This document shows, piece by piece, positions 8,355 through 14,388 of a stretch of DNA of 39,951 nucleotides. The first letter of the stretch is position 1, and each line of letters starts with the position of its first letter. The stretch spans positions 1-39,951 of the forward strand of contig CAKUDE010000019.1 of assembly GCA_934645175.1 (NCBI GenBank). The letters are read 5' to 3'. The notes under the pieces were generated by a model. The model saw only the letters and a list, made by a program, of their open reading frames with translations. It did no database searches and was not told where the DNA came from. The position numbers and the translations under genes are program-made. Source of the stretch: an uncultured Oscillospiraceae bacterium (lineage in GTDB: Bacteria > Bacillota > Clostridia > Oscillospirales > Oscillospiraceae).

Positions 8355-8741
8355 TTACAGAGGCTGATCCGAAATGTCGAACACTTCGGTCATATTCCAG
8401 CTTTCCGGCAGCTCTCCGTAAGGAATCAGCTCCAGATTCTGCTGCGTCAGGACACCGGCGAAGATTTGCACATTTTCCACGAGGATGCGCTCATAGCGCG
8501 GCTGATCGACCGTGATGTCCACCTTGGTCCAGGGCTGGACGTTGCCGGGACTCTGGCTCTGCGAGGCTTCGGGCGCCTCAATGGCAAGAACCCCCGTCAG
8601 ACCGTTTTCGTTTGTCAGCTCCGAGGCAAGCAGACGCGAACCGCCTTTGATTCGTTGCGTAACGTTAATGATCGCACCGGAAATGGGCGTTTGGGCACGC
8701 GAGGTATAGACGCGCACCTGTAAAAATCCGTTTGTCGGCAT
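8355..8741 (-). CDS. Small beta-sandwich protein, carboxypeptidase-regulatory-like
   Basis: The 128-residue product resembles a carboxypeptidase-regulatory-like or transthyretin-like beta-sandwich: GFLQVRVYTSRAQTPISGA opens like the G-x-(V/L)-x-V-x-(D/S)-x-x-G-x-P-I-x-G-A motif, and TNENGLTGVLAI looks like the following T-x-x-x-G pattern. No signal peptide is present. It is the first gene of a three-gene operon with the SpoIID-like and peptidoglycan-binding genes (4 and 8 bases between genes). Its ribosome site AAGGAGG is strong. Function is unknown, and a structural or adaptor role for its operon partners is an inference. Confidence 0.65.
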   Translation of the reverse strand: MPTNGFLQVRVYTSRAQTPISGAIINVTQRIKGGSRLLASELTNENGLTGVLAIEAPEASQSQSPGNVQPWTKVDITVDQPRYERILVENVQIFAGVLTQQNLELIPYGELPESWNMTEVFDISDQPL

Positions 8742-8768
8742 AAAAAACCTCCTTATCTATTCTCTGAT

Positions 8769-8795
8769 AGTCTATGCGCGAGGCCGGAGGAGAGT
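8769..8795 (-). promoter_or_regulatory. Weak sigma-K/E-like promoter candidate
   Basis: On the minus strand CATAGACT (8769-8776) fits CATAnnnT, the -10 pattern of mother-cell sigma factors, with an AC dinucleotide 17 bases upstream (8794-8795) as in sigma-K -35 elements. It ends 28 bases before the start of the operon at 8741. The pattern is short and could occur by chance. Confidence 0.25.
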
Positions 8796-8801
8796 TCCCT
8801 C

Positions 8802-8830
8802 TTGACAAGGGACAAAAGCTGTGGTAGAGT
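8802..8830 (+). promoter_or_regulatory. Sigma-A promoter of the lipoprotein gene
   Basis: A perfect TTGACA (8802-8807), a 17-base spacer and TAGAGT (8825-8830, four of six matches to TATAAT) lie 41 bases upstream of the lipoprotein start. Confidence 0.7.
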
Positions 8831-8870
8831 GATAGCCGCCGCGAAACACGGCAAGAAAGGAAGCTTTTCA

Positions 8871-9647
8871 ATGAAAAAACTGATTGCACTTTTGCTGGCA
8901 GCAATGATGCTTCTGTCGCTTTGCGCCTGCGCGCCCGCTGAGACGGAGACGACGGTTAATCCCTCGAATGCGCCAACGGGCGAACCGTCCAACGGTTCTT
9001 CTGCGGAGCCGGCAACGAACACGCCTTCGGAGCCGACCGAAGCTCCCGCACCCACGCAGGATGTCAGCGGCCTGCCCGAGGAGATGCGCCCCCTCGTGAG
9101 CGTTTGGGAAGGCGAGCTGGATTGCTCTGCCATGATCAACTCGATGCTCGGCGCTTACATGGAGGAGGGCGACGCCCCCAAGACCAAGGTCGTGCTGCGT
9201 ATGACGATGACGCTCAACGCGGATCAGAGTGCTACAATGGAGCTGGATGAGACCACACTGTCGCAGGATCTTCAGGCGTATATGGCTGAGATCCTTGACG
9301 TCCTTGTGGAAGCGACCTACAAGGCCTGTGAGGCTCAGGGCGTTTCGCGCGAACAGGCGGACGCGGCTTATGAGCCCTATGGTGGCCTGAAGGCCTATCT
9401 GGAATCGACGATTGACGCCGATGCGATTTATGAGCAGATCGTTGACGAATATACCGAGCTGGAGCCGCAGCACTGGAAGGCCGAGGACGGCGTGCTCTAC
9501 ATCTGCGATGCCGACGAGGAATTCAGCGAGGGTGACGGTGAGGCGTATCAGCTCGACGGCGATACGCTGGTCGTGACCATCGTGCCCCAGACGGATGACG
9601 AAGACGTGGAGGACATTCACATCACGTTCACCCGTAAGACGAAGTAA
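8871..9647 (+). CDS. Secreted lipoprotein, unknown function
   Basis: The 258-residue product begins with a lipoprotein signal (MKKLIALLLAAMM, then LLSLCAC). The lipobox L-C-A-C places the lipidated cysteine at residue 20. A Thr/Pro/Glu-rich linker (about 22-58) leads to a mostly acidic globular domain with two conserved-looking halves: LVSVWEGELDCSAMIN near 70, and a C-terminal DGVLYICDADEEF...YQLDGDTLVVTI segment. The latter resembles lipocalin-like or META-like small beta domains seen in Clostridia lipoproteins. The ATG at 8871 is chosen because AAGAAAGGAAG precedes it at good spacing and it starts the signal peptide. It has its own promoter and terminator, so it is a single-gene unit. No substrate can be assigned. 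Confidence 0.8.
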   Translation: MKKLIALLLAAMMLLSLCACAPAETETTVNPSNAPTGEPSNGSSAEPATNTPSEPTEAPAPTQDVSGLPEEMRPLVSVWEGELDCSAMINSMLGAYMEEGDAPKTKVVLRMTMTLNADQSATMELDETTLSQDLQAYMAEILDVLVEATYKACEAQGVSREQADAAYEPYGGLKAYLESTIDADAIYEQIVDEYTELEPQHWKAEDGVLYICDADEEFSEGDGEAYQLDGDTLVVTIVPQTDDEDVEDIHITFTRKTK

Positions 9648-9655
9648 TAAAGTCA

Positions 9656-9691
9656 TAAAAAATCTCTCCCGCCATCGGGAGAGATTTTTTT
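9656..9691. terminator. Bidirectional terminator
   Basis: The core stem TCTCTCCCG/CGGGAGAGA (9663-9671 and 9676-9684, loop CCAT) is extended by an A-run on the left and a T-run on the right. It ends the lipoprotein gene and, on the other strand, the gene at 9690-10121, whose stop codon lies at its edge. Confidence 0.9.
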
Positions 9692-10121
9692 ACAGAAAGC
9701 GCTTCATCTGATCGATGTTGGCCTGCTCGGTCTGAAGCAGACGGTTGGACAGAGCGGAGACCTTCGGATCAAGCGCTTCCATCGTCCTGCTGTTGTGGAT
9801 GCTCTTGATCATCCCGCGCGTATTTCCCTGAAGCATCAGCTCGGCAATTTTGCTGCCGGGGTCCCGGCTGGCGCGTACCTTTACCATGGAGGTCATTGCG
9901 CTTCCGTATTTTGCCATCGGATTAATGTCCTTTTTCCTGCCGCCGTGGGCGTCAAGAAGACGGTCGGCTTCGTCGAAAAGCCGTGCATATTCGCTGAGCT
10001 GCTGACGCAGTGCGCCGGCCAGCTCCGGATCCTCACATTCCGGCAGGACAGTCTGAATTCCGTAGCAGCCCATCTGCGCGGTCTGACGGATGGAATTGAG
10101 CATTTCATGGTCGTTTTGCAT
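9690..10121 (-). CDS. Small all-helical protein, unknown function
   Basis: The 143-residue soluble protein is predicted to be almost entirely helical, with about four amphipathic helices and no signal peptide. Notable segments are MLNSIRQTAQMGCYGIQ (helix 1), ALRQQLSEYARLFDEADRLL (helix 2) and the C-terminal LQTEQANIDQMKRFL. The arrangement recalls ferritin-like or DUF2383-like four-helix bundles, but the paired E-x-x-H metal sites of true ferritins are not evident. A ribosome site (GAGGTGAAGG) precedes the ATG, and the gene shares a bidirectional terminator with the lipoprotein gene. I do not recognise a specific family. Confidence 0.7.
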   Translation of the reverse strand: MQNDHEMLNSIRQTAQMGCYGIQTVLPECEDPELAGALRQQLSEYARLFDEADRLLDAHGGRKKDINPMAKYGSAMTSMVKVRASRDPGSKIAELMLQGNTRGMIKSIHNSRTMEALDPKVSALSNRLLQTEQANIDQMKRFL

Positions 10122-10182
10122 ATTTCCTTCACCTCGTTGCTAGTTTGCCTCCGAGGTTGCGGCGCTATGCGCGAAAAAAGCA

Positions 10183-10211
10183 TTGACAAGCGCTTTCTCC
10201 GCGCTTATAAT
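10183..10211 (+). promoter_or_regulatory. Perfect consensus sigma-A promoter
   Basis: TTGACA (10183-10188), exactly 17 bases, then TATAAT (10206-10211) is a full match to the vegetative consensus. It lies 50 bases upstream of the phosphoribosyltransferase start, which suggests strong constitutive expression unless an operator overlaps it. Confidence 0.9.
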
Positions 10212-10260
10212 AAATTGGTAATAGAGGTCTTTCGGACCGATAGAAAAGGAGAATGTCCTA

Positions 10261-10814
10261 TGTTTCATCGAATGACGATTGCCGGAGTGACGCGCGATCT
10301 GCCGATCTGTAAGGTCACGGATGACCTGTATATCGGCGCATTTGTGATTTTTGGAGACGTGGAGTTGACCGTCGCCACCGCGCAGGCGCTGCTGAAAAGG
10401 GCGCCGGAGTATGATTATATGATCTCTGCGGAGGCCAAGGGGATTCCGCTGATCTACGAAATGGCGCGTCAGAGCGGCCAGAATAAATACTTTCTTGCCC
10501 GAAAGGCCGCAAAGCTGTATATGTCCGGTGTATTTGACGTTGCGGTTCGCTCCATCACCACCGCGAAGGAGCAGCACCTTTACCTCGACACCGCGGATGC
10601 CGAGCTGATGCGCGGCAAGCGGATTCTGATTGTCGACGATGTGATTTCCACCGGTGAGTCGTTGGCTGCCGTGGAGAAGCTCGTGCTGGAAGCAGGCGGT
10701 ATCGTCGCGGGTCGTATGGCGATTCTCGCCGAAGGCGACGCGCAGAGCCGGGACGATATTATCTATCTGGAAAAGCTGCCGGTCTTCAATGCCGACGGTA
10801 CTGTCAAGGAATAA
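10261..10814 (+). CDS. Purine-type phosphoribosyltransferase (Apt-like)
   Basis: The 184-residue cytosolic protein has the type I phosphoribosyltransferase fold. The PRPP-binding motif is ILIVDDVISTGES (about residues 121-133), with a hydrophobic beta strand followed by two acidic residues and the T-G loop. An earlier YDYMISAEAKGIPL segment corresponds to the G-I-E-A-R-G-F strand of adenine phosphoribosyltransferase. These enzymes salvage a base with PRPP to give a nucleotide and pyrophosphate. The length is slightly more than that of Apt (about 170). Xanthine or adenine specificity cannot be fixed by eye. The start at 10261 has AAAAGGAG upstream; longer upstream readings run through the promoter and are excluded. 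It is a single-gene unit ended by a hairpin at 10822-10851. Confidence 0.8.
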
Positions 10815-10821
10815 AAAATGA

Positions 10822-10858
10822 TGCCCTCTCCGCCATCCGGCGGGGAGGGCACTTTGTT
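10822..10858. terminator. Terminator between phosphoribosyltransferase and Asn/Gln peptide genes
   Basis: A 13-bp stem (10822-10834 and 10839-10851, one G-T pair, loop ATCC) is followed on the plus strand by a T-rich tail and preceded by an A-run (10813-10818) that serves the minus strand. It lies between two converging genes. Confidence 0.8.
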
Positions 10859-10983
10859 TACTTGCGGTTCTGGTTCTGCTGATTCTGCTGGTTCTGCTGA
10901 TTCTGCTGATTCTGCTGATTCTGATTCTGCTTCTGGTTCTGACGGTTCTGATTCTGCTGCTGATTCTGATTCCGATTTTCCAT
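10858..10983 (-). CDS. 41-residue Asn/Gln-rich peptide next to spoVA genes
   Basis: The minus strand reads ATG at 10983 through TAA at 10858, giving 41 residues of almost only Asn and Gln with a few Arg, Lys and one Glu (starts MENRNQNQQQNQ, ends NQNRK). An excellent ribosome site, GGAGG, lies 9 bases upstream, and a terminator follows the stop, so it is more than a chance repeat. It follows spoVAE by 65 bases in the same direction. A sigma-G-like pair of boxes stands in the gap. It contains five tandem NQQ units encoded by a 9-base repeat. The biased composition suggests a disordered, possibly spore-specific protein. The function is unknown. Confidence 0.7.
   Translation of the reverse strand: MENRNQNQQQNQNRQNQKQNQNQQNQQNQQNQQNQQNQNRK
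10876..10920 (-). repeat. Five tandem 9-base repeats inside the Asn/Gln peptide
   Basis: Five copies of the nonamer CTGCTG(A/G)TT on the plus strand encode NQQ on the minus strand. Four copies are identical and one has GTT for ATT. Such in-frame 9-base repeats can expand or contract without breaking the reading frame. Confidence 0.85.
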
Positions 10984-11029
10984 TGATCCGTTTCCTCCGT
11001 TTGTCTGGTTTGCGGTTGAGCCGCGAGCC

Positions 11030-11059
11030 TAGTTTACCCCGACTGCACTTATTTATCCT
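11030..11059 (-). promoter_or_regulatory. Sigma-G-like promoter candidate for the Asn/Gln peptide
   Basis: On the minus strand AGGATA (11054-11059), 17 bases, TAAACTA (11030-11036) parallels the forespore consensus TGMATA-(17/18)-CATACTA. It has the same geometry as the box pair before spoVAD. It overlaps the last codons of spoVAE. The matches are partial. Confidence 0.4.
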
Positions 11060-11402
11060 TCGGCTTGCAGATCAACCCCGCGAGACAGCCGAAAACAACG
11101 GCTGCGGTAATGCCGCCTGCGGTTGCTCCAAGCCCGCCCGTGAATATGCCCCAGAAGCCTTCGGCGTCGACCGCCTCTTTTACGCCGCGTGCGATGGAGT
11201 AGCCAAAGCCGGTCAGGGGAACCGTTGCGCCCGCACCTGCAAAATCAGCAAAATACCGATAGAGTCCGACCGCACCGAGCAATACACCCGTGACGACATA
11301 GCTGACCAGGATTCGTGCCGGTGTGAGCTTTGTTTTATCAATGAGGAGCTGACCGATTACGCATAGGGCGCCGCCGAAAACAAATGCTTTAAAATAGTCC
11401 AT
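11049..11402 (-). CDS. spoVAE: Stage V sporulation protein AE
   Basis: The 117-residue protein has four hydrophobic segments and begins MDYFKAFVFGGALCVIGQLL, followed by DKTKLTPARILVSYVVTGVLLGAVGLY and a G-rich C-terminal half (PLTGFGYSIARGV, FTGGLGATAGGITAA), which together are typical of SpoVAE(b). SpoVA proteins form the inner-membrane channel that imports dipicolinic acid into the developing forespore and releases it at germination. The ATG at 11402 starts 1 base after the spoVAD stop, so the two are translationally linked. A longer upstream reading of the frame runs inside spoVAD and is rejected. Confidence 0.92.
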   Translation of the reverse strand: MDYFKAFVFGGALCVIGQLLIDKTKLTPARILVSYVVTGVLLGAVGLYRYFADFAGAGATVPLTGFGYSIARGVKEAVDAEGFWGIFTGGLGATAGGITAAVVFGCLAGLICKPKDK

Positions 11403-11403
11403 G

Positions 11404-12417
11404 TCAAGTCCTTTCCGCGCTGAGCGCGACTGCGTGACAAACGGCGGGGATAGATTCCCCCTGCTGCGTCGAAAGAGGAGACAGCAGCGCTCCCGTTCCG
11501 CAAAACAGGAGCCTGCGAAGCTCGCCGCGCCGCATTTTTCCGAGCAGCTCGCCGCACAGAACGCTGGCGCTGCACCCACAGCCCGAGCCGCCGCAGTGGA
11601 CGTCCTGCGATTGCAGGTCGAAAATACGGCAGCCGCAGTCGTCATAGACTGTGCCGAGCGTAACGCCGTCGCGCGCAAACAGCTCGCGTACGATACTGCT
11701 CCCGAGCTTCCCCAGATCGCCTGTGACGATCAGGTCATAGTCCTCCGGTGTAAGCGACAGATCGTCGAAGTGCGCGCGAAGCGTTTCATAAGCGGCGGGC
11801 GCCATGGCGGCGCCCATGTTGTTTGCATCCGTGACGCCCATATCTACGACGGTTCCGATCGTTGCGCAGGAGAGAAAAGGCCCTTCGCCGCGTTCGGCCA
11901 AAATAACGGCGCCCGCGCCCGTAACGGTCCACTGTGACGTCGGTGGACGCTGACCGCCGTAGCCGAGAGGATAGCGGTATTGCCGTTCGGAGGCGGCGAA
12001 GTGGGATGAGCTGAGCGCCAGCACACGATGAAGCTGTCCGCCGTCAATTCCCATCGCGGCCAGAAGAAGCCCCTCAGCCATTGTAGAGCAGGCGCCGTAA
12101 AGTCCGAAGGTAGGAACCTTCAGGTTGCGCATGGCAAAGCTGGAGCCGATGCACTGGTTCAGAAGATCGCCGACAAACGCGGCGTCGAGGGAATCTTCCT
12201 GAAGCTCCGCTTTTTGCAGCGCAGATTGCATAGCGAGCTTCTGCATCTGTGTTTCGGCCTTTTCCCAGGTTTTCTGTCCAAAATAGGTATCCTGCGAAAC
12301 GATGTCAAAGCAGCTTCCCAACGGGCCTTCGCTTTCTTTTTTTCCTGCAACGGCAGCGTAAGCCACGATGGCCGGCTGCGATTCAAAGCGCAGACTGCGC
12401 TTGCCGATGTGCGCCAT
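11404..12417 (-). CDS. spoVAD: Stage V sporulation protein AD
   Basis: The 337-residue product matches SpoVAD, the thiolase-fold component of the SpoVA channel that binds dipicolinic acid on the outer face of the spore inner membrane. Recognisable segments are PAIVAYAAVAGKKE near the start, FGLYGACSTMAEGL (the thiolase nucleophile region), TGAGAVIL, GVTDANNMGAAMAPAA, IVTGDLGKLGS and the Cys-rich VHCGGSGCGCSASVL. The ATG at 12417 follows GGGAGGAA by 4 bases; a longer upstream frame would cross the promoter and an opposing gene start. It is followed by spoVAE. Its usual partner spoVAC is not upstream, where a divergent HAD gene lies instead. Confidence 0.93.
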   Translation of the reverse strand: MAHIGKRSLRFESQPAIVAYAAVAGKKESEGPLGSCFDIVSQDTYFGQKTWEKAETQMQKLAMQSALQKAELQEDSLDAAFVGDLLNQCIGSSFAMRNLKVPTFGLYGACSTMAEGLLLAAMGIDGGQLHRVLALSSSHFAASERQYRYPLGYGGQRPPTSQWTVTGAGAVILAERGEGPFLSCATIGTVVDMGVTDANNMGAAMAPAAYETLRAHFDDLSLTPEDYDLIVTGDLGKLGSSIVRELFARDGVTLGTVYDDCGCRIFDLQSQDVHCGGSGCGCSASVLCGELLGKMRRGELRRLLFCGTGALLSPLSTQQGESIPAVCHAVALSAERT

Positions 12418-12447
12418 AAAATTCCTCCCGCGTATTGTTTTCCTCTC

Positions 12448-12477
12448 TAGTTTGTGTCGGCGCGGTTGGATTATCCA
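12448..12477 (-). promoter_or_regulatory. Sigma-G-type promoter of spoVAD-spoVAE
   Basis: On the minus strand TGGATA (12472-12477), 17 bases, CAAACTA (12448-12454) matches the forespore sigma-G consensus TGMATA / CATACTA with one mismatch in each box. It ends 31 bases upstream of the spoVAD start. spoVA operons are known sigma-G targets, which supports the call. Confidence 0.65.
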
Positions 12478-12525
12478 CATCTTTTCCGGGGAAAAATAAT
12501 GCGTGCAATTATGGAAAAAAGGGTG

Positions 12526-12531
12526 TATAAT
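12526..12531 (+). promoter_or_regulatory. Likely -10 box of HAD-glycerophosphodiesterase operon
   Basis: A perfect TATAAT lies 30 bases upstream of the TTG start of the HAD gene. The -35 region is weak (no more than three matches to TTGACA at 16-18 bases). Confidence 0.5.
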
Positions 12532-12560
12532 ATGTCGAGCCGGACAGGGGAGGGAATGCT

Positions 12561-13376
12561 TTGGATACTGCTTTTTTGCGCGGAAAACGTCTGTTCCTGC
12601 TGGATATGGACGGGACCATCTACTTGGGCGACCGCCTGTTTGACGGGACGGTTGCGTTTTTGGACTATGTGCGCAGCATCGGCGGAAGGACGCTGTTTTT
12701 GACGAACAACTCCTCACGGAGCGTTCAGGCGTACATTGAAAAAATGCACCGCCTCGGGATCCGGACGCAGAGGGAGGATTATCTGACCTCCGTGGATGCC
12801 TTGATCGACGATCTGAAGCGAAACGGTTTTCAGAGCACGCGCATCTATGCGCTGGGGACGGCTTCGTTCCGTGCCCAGCTTACGGACGCCGGTTTTTCTC
12901 TTGCCGACGTGCCCGGAGACGATGTCGGGCTGTTGGTTTGCGGCTTTGATACGGAGCTTGTCTATCAGAAGCTCGTCGATGCCTGCAGATTGCTGGACAG
13001 GGGCGTTCCCTTTCTGGCGGCCAACCCGGACTGGACCTGCCCGACGGAGTTCGGCTATATCCCGGACTGCGGGAGCATCTGTGAGATGCTGCGTCGTGCG
13101 ACCGGCAGAAGTCCTCGCTTTATCGGCAAGCCCGAGCCTGCAATGGCGCTTCTGGCGATGCAGCGATGCGGCTTTTCGCCGGAGCAGACGCTGCTCGTAG
13201 GAGACCGGGTATATACGGACATTGCCTGCGGCGTACATGCGGGTATCGACAGTGTACTTGTGCTCTCCGGTGAAGCGACGGAGCGGGATGCGGAGAACTC
13301 CCCGGAGCGGCCGACGGCGATCCTTCCCGACATCCGTGCGCTGCTTGGAGCGCTGCAAAAGGAGAACGAAACGTGA
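12561..13376 (+). CDS. HAD-superfamily (NagD-type, IIA) phosphatase
   Basis: The 271-residue cytosolic protein has all four HAD motifs: LLDMDGTIYLG (Asp15 nucleophile, Asp17), LFLTNNSS (motif II, Thr48), FIGKPEP (motif III Lys) and LLVGDRVYTDIACG (motif IV acids). The large insert between motifs II and III is the C2 cap of the NagD/4-nitrophenylphosphatase group, which hydrolyses small phosphoesters such as nucleotides, glycolytic phosphates or glycerol phosphate. The start codon is TTG at 12561, chosen because AGGGGAGGG lies 6 bases upstream and the next in-frame ATG would cut into motif I. Its stop overlaps the next gene, a glycerophosphodiesterase, by 4 bases. This pairing hints at a glycerol-3-phosphate role, an inference only. 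Confidence 0.85.
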   Translation: MDTAFLRGKRLFLLDMDGTIYLGDRLFDGTVAFLDYVRSIGGRTLFLTNNSSRSVQAYIEKMHRLGIRTQREDYLTSVDALIDDLKRNGFQSTRIYALGTASFRAQLTDAGFSLADVPGDDVGLLVCGFDTELVYQKLVDACRLLDRGVPFLAANPDWTCPTEFGYIPDCGSICEMLRRATGRSPRFIGKPEPAMALLAMQRCGFSPEQTLLVGDRVYTDIACGVHAGIDSVLVLSGEATERDAENSPERPTAILPDIRALLGALQKENET

Positions 13377-14197
13377 AGTATTTGTGGATAATACCGGCGG
13401 CTCCGGCAGGGCTTTTCCTGTTGTGGGTGCTGCTGATACGCGGCAAGCGGAGAAAGCCGGGCTTCTACGGGCTGGCGGGTTTTGATTATGCGCATCGCGG
13501 TCTGCATGACCGTGCGAAGGGAATCCCCGAAAACTCACTTGCGGCATTTCGCCGCGCCGTTGAGGCGGGCTACGGCGCAGAGCTGGACGTGCATCTGACA
13601 AAGGACGGCGGTCTGGCCGTGATGCACGATGAAAGCCTTGCGCGCACGGCCGGGCAGGACGTTCGGATTTGTGATTTAACGCTTGACGGACTTGCGCAGT
13701 ATCGGCTGGAGGGCACCCGGGAGAAGATTCCGGAGCTTCGCGAGGTGCTGACGCTGTTTGCGGGAAAGGCGCCGCTCATTATCGAGCTCAAGACCTGCGG
13801 AGCCAATTATGCAGAGCTGACCGCCCGAACCTGCCGCTGTCTGGACGACTTCCCGGAGCTGACGTATTGCATCGAGTCGTTTGATCCGCGGGTGCTTTGG
13901 TGGTTGAGAAAAAACCGCCCGCAGGTGATTCGTGGGCAGCTTTCCTGCAACCTGAGGCATGAGAAGATCGGGATCCCGAAGCCGCTGCTGTGGGCGATGA
14001 CATACCTCTTGGGCAATGTGATGACCGTACCTCATTTTATTGCATATAATTACGAGGCACGTGGGAACGTTTCGCTGCGGCTGTGTCGAAAGCTGTGGGG
14101 TGTACAGGAGGTATCGTGGACGCTGCGCTCACGATTTGACGTTTCAAACGCCAAAAATGAGGGCTGTATTACCATTTTTGAGAATTGCAGACCCTGA
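13373..14197 (+). CDS. Membrane-anchored glycerophosphodiester phosphodiesterase
   Basis: The 274-residue protein has an N-terminal membrane segment (about residues 5-22) followed by a GDPD-type TIM-barrel domain. Catalytic and metal residues are in place: HRG (His41, Arg42), PENS (Glu53, Asn54), AELDVHLTKDG (Glu70, Asp72), MHD (His85) and the later IELK strand. The family hydrolyses glycerophosphodiesters to glycerol-3-phosphate and an alcohol. The start is GTG at 13373, in a GTGA overlap with the HAD gene and behind AAAGGAG. The two genes form one operon ended by a terminator at 14241-14263. Attack on phospholipid head groups or teichoic-acid fragments is possible; the sequence does not decide. 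Confidence 0.88.
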   Translation: MKYLWIIPAAPAGLFLLWVLLIRGKRRKPGFYGLAGFDYAHRGLHDRAKGIPENSLAAFRRAVEAGYGAELDVHLTKDGGLAVMHDESLARTAGQDVRICDLTLDGLAQYRLEGTREKIPELREVLTLFAGKAPLIIELKTCGANYAELTARTCRCLDDFPELTYCIESFDPRVLWWLRKNRPQVIRGQLSCNLRHEKIGIPKPLLWAMTYLLGNVMTVPHFIAYNYEARGNVSLRLCRKLWGVQEVSWTLRSRFDVSNAKNEGCITIFENCRP

Positions 14198-14237
14198 AAT
14201 TTCATTTAAACTGAAACGACACTGGACACTTTCCACG

Positions 14238-14268
14238 AAAAAAGGCCGCTTGATGCGGTCTTTCTTTA
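14238..14268 (+). terminator. Terminator of HAD-glycerophosphodiesterase operon
   Basis: A 9-bp stem AAAGGCCGC/GCGGTCTTT (14241-14249 and 14255-14263, one G-T pair, loop TTGAT) is followed by CTTTAC. It lies about 40 bases after the stop. Confidence 0.75.
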
Positions 14269-14316
14269 CATTTTCTTGTGAGTAATTACGAATTTGAAAT
14301 AATTATTCACAAACGA

Positions 14317-14345
14317 TTGATTATTCTTTCACGGGGTGGTATAAT
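14317..14345 (+). promoter_or_regulatory. Extended -10 promoter of the protease operon
   Basis: TTGATT (14317-14322), a 17-base spacer and TATAAT (14340-14345), preceded by TGG (an extended -10), lie 43 bases upstream of the protease start. This is the only evident promoter for the two giant genes that follow. Confidence 0.75.
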
Positions 14346-14388
14346 ATAAAAACTCGATAAGAGAGTAATTAAGGAAAGGATGAACCGA

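Noticed and set aside
9690..10121. Ferritin-like iron protein
   Set aside because: The helical layout is suggestive but the metal-binding Glu and His pairs of ferritins could not be placed, so it is left as unknown.
10861..10980. Short repeats that could suggest a CRISPR array
   Set aside because: The repeats are contiguous 9-base units without spacers and are in frame in a coding sequence.
10818..11366. Plus-strand frame rich in Ser/Asp over the Asn/Gln repeat
   Set aside because: It is the complement of the repeat and then runs antisense through spoVAE. It has no ribosome site, whereas the minus strand has one.
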